A stretch of 64,000 nucleotides of DNA from Sporosarcina sp. (GCA_026169375.1 JAPFCR010000049.1:1-64000), one strand, 5' to 3'; shown: positions 1-6,150, counted from the first letter of the stretch. Made by a program: numbers and translations. Notes: generated from the letters alone by a model not told the origin.

Positions 1-401
1 AGATAATGCGCTGGTGGTCTATGTTTTGCACCTGAAATAAAGACTTGTTCCTTTCGATATACGCCTGCATATTCATCAGCAATCCCTTTTAACACTAAAC
101 GATGTAAGTTTTTAATGTTCCATTCAGAAAGTGATTCTTTCTTTTGAACAATTTCCTCAACATACGAAATGGCATCACGATGATTAATGACTTCTAAATG
201 CTCTCTTAATGTTTTACCACCGACTGTAATCCCCTCAAGAACTACTTTCGTTTCGTTCATTGTTAGTGTATTTCCTTCAATGGCATTCGAATTATATGTC
301 CACTCAAGAAATAATTTTTCCCGTAAACTTTTTAATGTGTATTTTGGTAAAGGACGGGCAGCATCTAATTGCGCTTTCTTTTTATTAATCACTTCAAACA
401 A
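1..401 (-). CDS. Fic family protein, N-terminal part (cut by window edge)
   Basis: This is the first 133 codons of a gene that runs off the left edge. A TTG start at 401 is chosen because GGAGGTG lies six bases upstream and the frame is open to position 1. The protein contains SNAIEGN near residue 40, which fits the (S/T)xxxE(G/N) inhibitory helix of class II Fic proteins, located N-terminal to the Fic core. Fic enzymes usually transfer AMP from ATP to hydroxyl side chains of target proteins, and the inhibitory glutamate keeps them off. The catalytic HPFxxGNGR loop would lie beyond the window, so activity cannot be judged. Fic domain identity is an inference from this motif and the surrounding helix pattern. 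Confidence 0.8.
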   Translation of the reverse strand, partial: MFEVINKKKAQLDAARPLPKYTLKSLREKLFLEWTYNSNAIEGNTLTMNETKVVLEGITVGGKTLREHLEVINHRDAISYVEEIVQKKESLSEWNIKNLHRLVLKGIADEYAGVYRKEQVFISGAKHRPPAHY

Positions 402-499
402 GCAATTCACCTCCAGTTCACATGTAAATTGTTTCTATTATTGTACAGCAAAACAGAAACATCCTGCACTTAAATGATATTCGTTGCTCTTAAAAAGTT

Positions 500-763
500 T
501 TAGAATACCATAAAATGAATTGTTGTCATTATAGGAATTACTTTGATCAATTTTAAGCGTTGCTTCAGAAATGCGCCCGTTAACAGAATAGCTGCAAGTA
601 CCTACTTTTCCAATCTTTTATAGTTCGTTATTAGGAGTGCGCAGAATACAGTAATTCCTAATAACAATGACTCCATTGCACCAGGTTTTAAAAAACGTAA
701 AAATCAAAGTTAATGGCATTGCAAAGAAAACGGTTGCTAGTATTACTTTTTTAAAAATCCCAT
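500..763 (-). pseudogene. Decayed small membrane protein gene
   Basis: A ribosome binding site AAAGAGGTG precedes an ATG at 763, but the frame stops after six codons. Restoring one A in the A-run near 750 opens the frame VILATVFFAMPLTLIF. Removing one A from the AAAA near 690 then continues it as PGAMESLLLGITVFCALLI. A TAG at 602-604 follows, and the same frame then reads on through LAAILLTGAFLKQRLK to a TAA at 500. The pieces form two or three hydrophobic segments. The conclusion of a frame-disrupted membrane protein is inferred from this continuity. The two indels lie in homopolymers, so sequencing error cannot be excluded. Confidence 0.5.
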
Positions 764-814
764 TATGCACCTCTTTTACGACAATCACAACTCGATTAAG
801 GCACAACCCTTATT

Positions 815-836
815 CCAGAATTGCGCCCGATTCTGG
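815..836. repeat. Short hairpin with GCGCCC loop
   Basis: CCAGAAT and ATTCTGG form a perfect 7-bp inverted repeat around the loop TGCGCCCG. It lies between the decayed membrane gene and the CPBP gene. GCGCCC also occurs at 573, 1614 and 3097, always between genes of the island. No coding function is seen. Confidence 0.4.
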
Positions 837-902
837 CACAAAGTTGTATAATAAATTGATTTCGATTGGTGAATAATTGATTAATTACACGAGTCGGCGA
901 AA

Positions 903-1511
903 TCATCTCCTTAAACTAATTAAACCGTATTTAAAAATTAGCGTGATCCCAAAATTCATAAGAAAATGCACAAAGAGTGGAACAAGAATATTATTTGTTT
1001 CGAAATAAACCCAACCAAAAACCAGGCTTGGAATGGCTATATTTATTAGCATTATAGGATTTTTGAAATATTGAGTATGGATTCCTACGAATAATAAAGT
1101 AGTTATTACAATAGCAATCCATTGGTTTTCAATAAATATAAAAAGCAGGTTTTGGGTAATTCCTCTGAATAAAATCTCTTCAAATAGCGCTCCCAAAAAC
1201 ATAAAGAAAAAAATAACCATCAAAGAATAATTTTGATAACTTTTATTTGTATCGTCAATGTATTTTGAGGGAAGAAAGGATGCTAAGATCATCCCAAACA
1301 ATAACAGACCAATTGAAGCGATAACAACAATCATTGCCATTCCTAATGGCTTTTCAAATGACAGGAAGCTTTGAATCGTGAGTATATCATAAACCACAAA
1401 GATTAATAAAACAGCTAAGCAAACGGCTGTAAACGAAGAGAATACTATAATAGCATCTTTTGGATTGAAATCTTTCTTTGTGTTTTTAGGCTTGTCTTTT
1501 ATATGCTCCAC
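903..1511 (-). CDS. CPBP family intramembrane protease
   Basis: A 202-residue polytopic membrane protein of the CPBP (Abi/CAAX-like) family. Members are glutamic-type intramembrane proteases, used in bacteria for bacteriocin immunity, peptide maturation or membrane stress. The sequence shows the paired-glutamate motif EEILFRG near residue 111, then a histidine in FVGIHTQYF, then FVHFLMNFG, matching the three conserved motifs. About six hydrophobic segments are visible. The GTG start at 1511 has AAAGAGG seven bases upstream. It stands alone, with no bacteriocin gene next to it, so the substrate is unknown. Confidence 0.85.
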   Translation of the reverse strand: MEHIKDKPKNTKKDFNPKDAIIVFSSFTAVCLAVLLIFVVYDILTIQSFLSFEKPLGMAMIVVIASIGLLLFGMILASFLPSKYIDDTNKSYQNYSLMVIFFFMFLGALFEEILFRGITQNLLFIFIENQWIAIVITTLLFVGIHTQYFKNPIMLINIAIPSLVFGWVYFETNNILVPLFVHFLMNFGITLIFKYGLISLRR

Positions 1512-1555
1512 ACCTTATCCTCTTTCTCTAGAGTAAATGAAATTCTTTACACTCA

Positions 1556-1648
1556 TTATTCTGCTAAATGGTCTAATTCTCTAATATTGATCGCTGATCC
1601 TTGTTCCTGATAAGCGCCCTCTTGTTGAACAAAAGATATCAAACAACT
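1556..1648 (-). pseudogene. C-terminal coding relic, unknown protein
   Basis: An open stretch of about 30 codons reads SFVQQEGAYQEQGSAINI, continues to DHLAE and stops at 1556. It has no start codon or ribosome binding site, and an in-frame stop lies directly upstream. The composition looks like the tail of a soluble protein. This is weak evidence for a decayed gene between the DUF2812 and CPBP genes. I do not recognise the family. The rest of 1512-1848 holds only the lost tail of the DUF2812 gene. Confidence 0.25.
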
Positions 1649-1736
1649 TTACTTTTCTTTGAAAAGAGGTTAAATGAAAAGGTCGATCATTAGACAAAAC
1701 ATAAACTCAAGCAAATCCTTTGATTTTATTCTGATC

Positions 1737-1848
1737 TCACCGTTTTCTGAACTTATGATAAAGGGACATGATTACCCAAATAGCAGTTGGAAGGGCAATC
1801 CCTCCAATAATCATCGATAATAAGATGCTAATTGTAGTTCCTTTTCCA
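1737..1848 (-). pseudogene. Out-of-frame tail of the DUF2812 gene
   Basis: Directly downstream of the DUF2812 stop codon, another frame continues as NGKGTTISILLSMIIGGIAL, then a second hydrophobic stretch and a basic end, to a TGA at 1737. It resembles the preceding membrane segment of the same protein (IALPTA is shared). Deleting one 7-bp repeat unit at 1850-1870 joins the two frames exactly. This supports a former or alternative full-length protein about 37 residues longer. Confidence 0.6.
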
Positions 1849-2460
1849 TTAACAAATAACAAATAACAAAATTATAACTGAAACTAATAAGAGAAGAACT
1901 GGTATAACCTTTATTAAATTTACTAATTTTTCTCTTCCTTCTACCTTCCATTTGTTATTATACGTTGCGATTACAGTCCAAGCTGTTGGAAGGGCAATTA
2001 CACTGAGAATAACAGCTACTACAAGAAGGAATGATTCTAAGGTACCTGAGCTTAACATAGCCCCAATCCATACGAGTATTGTTATAAAAACAAATGGAAT
2101 TGCAAAGTTTTTCGTGAGACTAACTGAATTTTCATACTTTTCAACCGTTGTGTCATGGTCCGTATAAATCGGTTTTGTATCAGGATTTGCCCTAAATAAA
2201 TGAATATTCGCTTCTGAGGTAACGTGTGACCAGCCAGCAGATGAAAAGAAGTCAAAGTATTCCTCTTCTTCCTCTACTTTTAATGATCGATAATCTACGC
2301 TGTAAATATAATCTGAACTTACTCCTTTTTCAAGCGTATACCCCATAAACTTAAAGTCACTAACATGCCAACCTTTCAAAGAATATCGGCGTAATTTCTC
2401 CATATCCTTTTCCTCTGAAAAAGCTAATCCACCTGATGTAATATACTTCCTTTGACTCAT
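1849..2460 (-). CDS. DUF2812 membrane protein (frame-truncated at its C-terminus)
   Basis: A 203-residue protein with an N-terminal DUF2812 domain (about residues 10-110, including GWHVSDFKFMGYTLEKG) and two to three hydrophobic segments after residue 115. DUF2812 proteins are typically encoded just behind a PadR regulator; their biochemical role is not established. Here the ATG overlaps the stop of the padR gene by four bases (ATGA), so the two are translationally coupled. The reading frame ends within three tandem copies of a 7-bp unit, and the natural membrane-spanning tail continues out of frame downstream, so this product is probably shortened. Confidence 0.8.
   Translation of the reverse strand: MSQRKYITSGGLAFSEEKDMEKLRRYSLKGWHVSDFKFMGYTLEKGVSSDYIYSVDYRSLKVEEEEEYFDFFSSAGWSHVTSEANIHLFRANPDTKPIYTDHDTTVEKYENSVSLTKNFAIPFVFITILVWIGAMLSSGTLESFLLVVAVILSVIALPTAWTVIATYNNKWKVEGREKLVNLIKVIPVLLLLVSVIILLFVIC
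1850..1870. repeat. Three tandem TAACAAA heptamers inside a coding region
   Basis: TAACAAA is repeated exactly three times (1850-1856, 1857-1863, 1864-1870) at the 3' end of the DUF2812 gene. With two copies the gene reads through into a further 37 or so codons; with three it stops. A unit of seven is not a multiple of three, so slippage toggles the C-terminus. Confidence 0.8.
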
Positions 2461-2774
2461 TCTTCAACCTCCTCTAATCCCTTTTCTGCTAATTGAATCA
2501 TCCGTTTCCTTGCCTTTAAATCTTCCTTTAATATCTTTTTTCCTTTTTTGGTCAGCAGATATGTTTTACGCCTTGAATCTGACTTATCATGCAAATAAAT
2601 CCATTCTTGTTTTAATAACTTTTTAATAATCGTGTACATTGAAGCAGGTCCTATACTAATTGTTCCATCTGTTGTTTCTTCAATTAGGCTCATAATAGCG
2701 TAACCATGTCTCGGCTTAGTTAAGGCAGCCATTATATAAAACATTGAATCTGTTAGTTGCTCAGCTTCCTTCAA
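2457..2774 (-). CDS. PadR family transcriptional regulator
   Basis: A 105-residue PadR-type winged-helix repressor. The N-terminal part (about residues 8-80) contains the typical FYIMAALTKPRHGYAIM helix and TMYT-like recognition region (ASMYTIIKKLL), followed by a short charged C-terminal helix for dimerisation, which is the small subfamily-2 layout. The start is TTG at 2774, with GGAGGAG seven bases upstream. It leads the two-gene operon with the DUF2812 gene. Three copies of a palindromic box lie just upstream over its promoter, so autorepression is very likely. The inducing ligand is unknown. Confidence 0.88.
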   Translation of the reverse strand: MKEAEQLTDSMFYIMAALTKPRHGYAIMSLIEETTDGTISIGPASMYTIIKKLLKQEWIYLHDKSDSRRKTYLLTKKGKKILKEDLKARKRMIQLAEKGLEEVEE

Positions 2775-2802
2775 ATAATCACTCCTCCATATTCGCTAAC
2801 AA

Positions 2803-2887
2803 TATATCATAAAGTGATACATGTATCTAAAAATATTATATCATAAAGTGATACATCTGTCTATGGTTATATCACTTTATGATATAA
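2803..2887. promoter_or_regulatory. Three PadR operator boxes
   Basis: ATATCATAAAGTGATAC occurs at about 2804-2820 and again at 2838-2854. The inverted version (ATATCACTTTATGATAT) is at 2869-2885, where the dyad is perfect (TTATATCA, five bases, TGATATAA). The boxes flank and cover the promoter of the padR-DUF2812 operon. Binding by the adjacent PadR is inferred from position and symmetry. Confidence 0.7.
2835..2863 (-). promoter_or_regulatory. Promoter of the padR operon
   Basis: On the minus strand a -35 TAGACA (2858-2863) and a consensus -10 TATAAT (2835-2840) are separated by 17 bases. The middle operator box fills the spacer and the -10, a layout suited to repression. Confidence 0.65.
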
Positions 2888-3033
2888 TAACGTATAGTGT
2901 TTTATTTTAAGATCAAAAAGAGTTATTCTACTGTTAACGGGTTCAGTCTAGGGAGAGAAAATATTAATCACAGCAGAAATAACTCACCTAATAATGGATA
3001 CTTCAACAACGATTAACAGTATAACTAACAAGC

Positions 3034-3063
3034 AAAAAGCACAGGATTAGTTCTGTGCTTTTT
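3034..3063. terminator. Intrinsic terminator, probably bidirectional
   Basis: AAAAAGCACAG and CTGTGCTTTTT form an 11-bp stem with an 8-base loop and T-runs on both strands. It sits alone in 2890-3110, where I see no gene, only short open frames without ribosome binding sites. Confidence 0.65.
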
Positions 3064-3110
3064 AACGTTATAATTCCCAATACATTTGCAACAATCGCGC
3101 CCGTTAATTG

Positions 3111-3142
3111 AAAAGTTCACTGCTAATAAACAGTGAGCTTTT
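3111..3142 (-). terminator. Terminator of the lincosamide nucleotidyltransferase gene
   Basis: AAAAGTTCACTG and CAGTGAGCTTTT form a stem with an 8-base loop directly after the stop codon at 3153, giving a U-tail on the minus strand. Confidence 0.7.
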
Positions 3143-3152
3143 AATACTTGGT

Positions 3153-3956
3153 CTATTCTTCGAGGTAACTGTAAAGCTTACTAATTAAGTCTTTGTCTAC
3201 ATCAACTGTATAGAGAGAACAAAGCATTTCATTTAGTTCTTTAACTATATTCAACGCATTCTTATAAGCAGTTTTCACCTCATCTTTTTTTAATTTTGAA
3301 GTGATTGATACATAGTCCTTATACGACGCTGCACTTATATCTGCTTCTAAATTTTTTGTACTGTTTAACCATCGTTCAACCGTATTTTCCTTTACCCTTA
3401 TCAATTGTAATATATACTTTTGTACATGGGTTAAAGTCTCCAAAGAACGTGCTAACTCTCCTCGTCTCATCACGTTTACACCTAACAACCAGACATTCAC
3501 GAAGTTATTAAACGCGAAGTTAACATTCTCATCAGTCATTCGATCTGGTCCAGCACCACCTAGATCATCAAGTAAAGGCTTTAATTGCTTTGTAGAATCG
3601 TAAATATACATGGACTCAGTATCTGGAAAAACTCCAGTAGGCTTAAAACTTTTTATAACTTCTATTTTTGATACAGGAAGAAAATGAAATTCTCCACGAA
3701 TCATATTTGAAAAAATCACTACCTCTGTTCCATACTCATTATAAAAGATTAAGTCAACTGGATAAACTTCAGAACTCCAATGTCTCGAGCTGAAATTTTC
3801 CATTTTCTTATCTTCAATAAATATATAAAACTCAACATCAGAATACTGATCTCCTTCACCTTTTGTGAAAGATCCATACATCATACATGCTAAAACCGAC
3901 TCATCTTCAATACATTTATCTCTAACACTTTGAATTATTTTATTTTGAATTAACAT
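3153..3956 (-). CDS. Lincosamide nucleotidyltransferase, Lnu(B)-like
   Basis: A 267-residue enzyme, the length of Lnu(B). The nucleotidyltransferase motif MMYGSFTKGEGDQYSDVEFY places Gly28-Ser29 and the metal ligands Asp40 and Glu42 as in that family. Further matching stretches include VVIFSNMIRGEFHFLP and ENVNFAFNNFVNVWLLGVNV. Such enzymes attach AMP to lincomycin and clindamycin in the cytoplasm, inactivating them. It is a single gene with its own promoter, leader and terminator. A leader peptide and an RBS-sequestering hairpin upstream suggest drug-inducible expression. The family call is firm; the exact substrate range is inferred. Confidence 0.85.
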   Translation of the reverse strand: MLIQNKIIQSVRDKCIEDESVLACMMYGSFTKGEGDQYSDVEFYIFIEDKKMENFSSRHWSSEVYPVDLIFYNEYGTEVVIFSNMIRGEFHFLPVSKIEVIKSFKPTGVFPDTESMYIYDSTKQLKPLLDDLGGAGPDRMTDENVNFAFNNFVNVWLLGVNVMRRGELARSLETLTHVQKYILQLIRVKENTVERWLNSTKNLEADISAASYKDYVSITSKLKKDEVKTAYKNALNIVKELNEMLCSLYTVDVDKDLISKLYSYLEE

Positions 3957-3968
3957 CTTTCAATCTCT

Positions 3969-3999
3969 CCTTATCCAATAAATTCCTTTTCAGATAAGG
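3969..3999 (-). promoter_or_regulatory. Translational attenuator hairpin over the lnu ribosome binding site
   Basis: In the mRNA sense CCTTATC (3993-3999) pairs perfectly with GATAAGG (3969-3975) across a 17-base loop. The second arm is the first half of the lnu Shine-Dalgarno (AAGGAGAG). The first arm is the last codons of the upstream leader peptide, whose stop codon begins the loop. A ribosome paused on the leader would open the stem, as in erm and cat attenuators. Confidence 0.6.
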
Positions 4000-4034
4000 T
4001 ATTTGTCAACTACTGGACAGCATGAACAACACAT
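3990..4034 (-). CDS. Leader peptide of lnu (14 residues)
   Basis: ATG at 4034 is preceded by GAAGGAG with an 8-base spacer. The frame encodes MCCSCCPVVDKYLI and stops 33 bases before the lnu start. The final Leu-Ile codons form one arm of the hairpin that covers the lnu ribosome binding site. The four cysteines and proline near the start are striking. I infer a regulatory leader peptide; I do not recognise this sequence from known leaders. Confidence 0.6.
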   Translation of the reverse strand: MCCSCCPVVDKYLI

Positions 4035-4060
4035 ATATAACGCTCCTTCTTTTTTAAATC

Positions 4061-4089
4061 AGTATAAGTGTAACATAAAATATTATTAA
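4061..4089 (-). promoter_or_regulatory. Putative promoter of leader-lnu transcript
   Basis: On the minus strand TTAATA (4084-4089), a 17-base spacer and TATACT (4061-4066) precede the leader peptide by about 27 bases. The -35 is weak. Confidence 0.45.
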
Positions 4090-4123
4090 GCTACGATTCA
4101 GTTCACGTTGATTAGCTATGCCA

Positions 4124-4276
4124 CTAAATGGTCCGTTTACAGAACACTAGTATATATCCTATCACAATGAGTTCATCTCCTTCAAAAATATTCAGAAACT
4201 TAAACCAAGAATTCATCAGCAAGTATAAAAAACCATTATCCCCATCGGTCTGACTCTCTTTTGTTAAACTGAACAT
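4124..4276 (-). other. Weak open frame, 50 codons, possible relic
   Basis: An open frame on the minus strand runs from ATG at 4276 to TAG at 4124 and contains KFLNIFEGDELIVIGYILVF. It has no ribosome binding site and overlaps the integrase promoter on the other strand. It could be the tail of a lost island gene or simply chance. Apart from this and the lnu leader, 3957-4348 holds only regulatory sites. Confidence 0.2.
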
Positions 4277-4289
4277 ATTTGTATAGAAT
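4261..4289 (+). promoter_or_regulatory. Promoter of the integrase gene
   Basis: TTGTTA (4261-4266), a 17-base spacer and TAGAAT (4284-4289) lie 60 bases upstream of the integrase ATG. Confidence 0.5.
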
Positions 4290-4293
4290 AAAC

Positions 4294-4313
4294 ATGTAGC
4301 GACATCGCTACAT
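4294..4313. promoter_or_regulatory. Dyad operator or hairpin at the integrase transcription start
   Basis: ATGTAGCGA and TCGCTACAT are perfect 9-bp arms around two bases, placed immediately after the -10. There is no T-run, so a repressor operator or a 5' hairpin of the integrase mRNA is more likely than a terminator. Confidence 0.5.
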
Positions 4314-4348
4314 CCTCTTGTCTCCGTAAGCTTCAGGAGGAATAATAA

Positions 4349-5506
4349 ATGAGTAAAGATAAAATTATTAAAAGTTACAAACTTAAAAACGGGGAAGTTC
4401 GCTATATGTTTCGACTTTACATGGGCGTAGATTCGTTAACGGGAAAGGCAATGTCAACAACGCGACGAAGCTTTAAAACGAAAGCAGAGGCTCAGGATGC
4501 ACTTGCAGCGTTAAGAGTGCAAGTGAACAACAGAACATATAAAAAACGGGCTATAGATAGGTATAGAGACATTTATAACATTTGGATTGAACATTATGAG
4601 AACTCAGTTCAAGATAGCACGTTCTTAAAAACTTCTCGTGTCTTTAGAAATCACATCTTGCCAGATATGGGCGATTATAAGATTGATATGATTGACGTAG
4701 CAATCTGTCAAATGCATGTGGATCAGTGGGCAAAGAAGTTAAAAAGATTCTCGATGGTTAAAGCGTATGCTGTAATGGTGATTACCTTTGCCATGAGACG
4801 TGGTTTAATTGATAAAAATCCTTTTGAACTCGTTGAAATCCCAATCGTTAAAAAAAGAATTTCATTTGAGGAAGATGAAGATGATAATTTTTATACGCGT
4901 GAACAATTAATTGAGCTGCTCCACTGCTTCAAAAAGGAAGAAAGTTTGCGGCGTTATACGTTCTTCCACTTGCTTGCATTTTCAGGAATGCGAAAGGGCG
5001 AGGCCTTTGGGTTGATGTGGCGAGACGTTGACTTCGTGAACAATGAAATACGCATTAATAAAGCTGTCACACGTAGTGAAGAAGGCCTTTATCTTGGACC
5101 AACTAAAAATGGACTATCACGCACGATAAAGACGGATAATAAGACAATGGATCTTCTAAAGATGTGGAAGAGGGAACAGGCGGAGAAATATTTAGAACGT
5201 GGCTTTAAGACATCGAAGAAAAATCAACTTGTATTTCCGAATACGAAAAACGATTTGCATGAACCAAATAAAACATACCCATGGCTTAAACGTATTTTAG
5301 ATAAGTACGACCTGGAACCAATTACAACCCATGGATTACGCCATACGCATTGTTCTTTATTATTTGAGGCGGGTGCAACGATTAAAGAAGTACAAGTCCG
5401 CTTAGGTCATAAAGACGTGAAAACGACGTTAGACATCTATACACACGTGACTAAAAAGACACAAGCAGGTACGATTGAAAAGTTTAAAGAATACCTTTCA
5501 AACTAA
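4349..5506 (+). CDS. Tyrosine-type site-specific integrase
   Basis: A 385-residue phage/ICE-type integrase that would catalyse insertion and excision of this island. The N-terminal 60 residues form the arm-type DNA-binding domain (YKLKNGEVRYMFRLYMG), about 65-165 is the SAM-like core-binding domain, and the catalytic domain follows. The active-site set is complete: Arg215 (SGMRKGEA), His328 and Arg331 (HGLRH), His354 (LGHKD) and Tyr364 (DIYTHV). AGGAGG lies seven bases before the ATG. It points toward ssrA, whose 3' end is 230 bases away, with helically spaced repeats between. No excisionase or phage-type repressor gene is visible nearby. Confidence 0.95.
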   Translation: MSKDKIIKSYKLKNGEVRYMFRLYMGVDSLTGKAMSTTRRSFKTKAEAQDALAALRVQVNNRTYKKRAIDRYRDIYNIWIEHYENSVQDSTFLKTSRVFRNHILPDMGDYKIDMIDVAICQMHVDQWAKKLKRFSMVKAYAVMVITFAMRRGLIDKNPFELVEIPIVKKRISFEEDEDDNFYTREQLIELLHCFKKEESLRRYTFFHLLAFSGMRKGEAFGLMWRDVDFVNNEIRINKAVTRSEEGLYLGPTKNGLSRTIKTDNKTMDLLKMWKREQAEKYLERGFKTSKKNQLVFPNTKNDLHEPNKTYPWLKRILDKYDLEPITTHGLRHTHCSLLFEAGATIKEVQVRLGHKDVKTTLDIYTHVTKKTQAGTIEKFKEYLSN

Positions 5507-5514
5507 ATTTGCTT

Positions 5515-5634
5515 TTTGACTATGTTTTAATGACTTCCGACAATTATTCGATTTCCCAAAAGCTTGATGTTATCCATTTTCCATCTCTGTTTTGACTATT
5601 TCTTTGACTATGGATTTGACTATAATTTGACTAT
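5515..5634. repeat. Five direct repeats of TTTGACTAT, likely integrase arm sites
   Basis: Exact copies of TTTGACTAT start at 5515, 5591, 5603, 5615 and 5626. The last four are 12, 12 and 11 bases apart, about one helical turn. They lie between the integrase stop and the tmRNA 3' end. This is the expected place and pattern of arm-type sites bound by the integrase N-terminal domain. Function is inferred. Confidence 0.7.
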
Positions 5635-5668
5635 ATTTCGTTGAAATCAGGTGAAATTGGATGACATG

Positions 5669-5710
5669 AAAAAACGCCATAAACCCCGTTATTACAAGGT
5701 TTATGACGTT
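5669..5710 (-). terminator. Terminator downstream of ssrA
   Basis: On the minus strand, AACGTCATAAACC pairs with GGTTTATGGCGTT (12 of 13 pairs plus one wobble), followed by a run of T. It ends the tmRNA transcript 27 bases past the mature 3' end. Confidence 0.75.
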
Positions 5711-5736
5711 CAATGAAACTCCATGATATTGCTCTA

Positions 5737-5760
5737 TGGAGACGGTGGGAGTCGAACCCA
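5737..5760. other. Putative attachment site core at the ssrA 3' end
   Basis: The last 24 bases of tmRNA (T-arm and acceptor end) are the usual core used by ssrA-integrating tyrosine recombinases. The integrase and its arm repeats abut this point. No second copy of this sequence is seen between 1 and 5500, so the partner site should lie left of the window. Confidence 0.5.
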
Positions 5761-6092
5761 CGTCCAAAGGCTCCCATACTTAAGCGTCTACGCGCATAGA
5801 TTGACTATTAAAATTCGCATTACGTTTGCCGTCAATCAGGGCGACCCGTAATGCTATCCTGGTAATCTCTTCTCGTCATCTCAGGAGGCGACAACGAGCG
5901 TATCCCACTATTAAGTGAACCTTCACGCGCTACATGGGCGATAGAACGAGAAGGCAGATTCAGCAGCTATTATGCTGCGAATGCTAAATTATTGTTTGTT
6001 TTGCCTGTTATTATAAATGTCGTTTCTACGGAGCCGACCCTCCGACGCGCAACTTAAGCTCAGGCCACCCCTGTCGAATCCGTAACGTCCCC
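5737..6092 (-). ncRNA. ssrA: Transfer-messenger RNA (tmRNA)
   Basis: About 356 bases. The 5' end GGGGACGTTACGG (from 6092) pairs with the 3' end CCGTCTCCA (to 5737), and the T-arm GTGGGTTCGACTCCCAC is intact with an encoded CCA. The tag reading frame at 6005-5970 encodes GKTNNNLAFAA followed by TAA and TAG, so stalled proteins would receive AGKTNNNLAFAA. It works with SmpB, whose gene is directly upstream, in rescue of stalled ribosomes and tagging for ClpP-type proteolysis. The 3' end serves as an island integration site. Confidence 0.97.
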
Positions 6093-6150
6093 GGAATTGG
6101 GAATGTTAGGAAAACCTATAAAAGGTCACCGTACGCTTACTACATTCCTT

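Noticed and set aside
667..876. Open frame of 69 codons on the plus strand
   Set aside because: It runs antisense to the decayed membrane gene, has no ribosome binding site, and its translation is not protein-like.
4294..4313. Terminator in front of the integrase gene
   Set aside because: The dyad lacks a following T-run and sits at the transcription start; operator or 5' hairpin is more likely.
5515..5634. CRISPR-like array
   Set aside because: The repeated unit is only 9 bp with spacers of 2-3 bp; it fits integrase arm sites, and no cas genes are present.
5570..5767. Open frame of 65 codons on the minus strand
   Set aside because: It reads through the tmRNA 3' end, the terminator and the TTTGACTAT repeats; no ribosome binding site.
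5799..5818. Sixth TTTGACTAT copy inside tmRNA
   Set aside because: The tmRNA copy reads ATTGACTAT and lies in the RNA's own structure, so it is probably coincidental.
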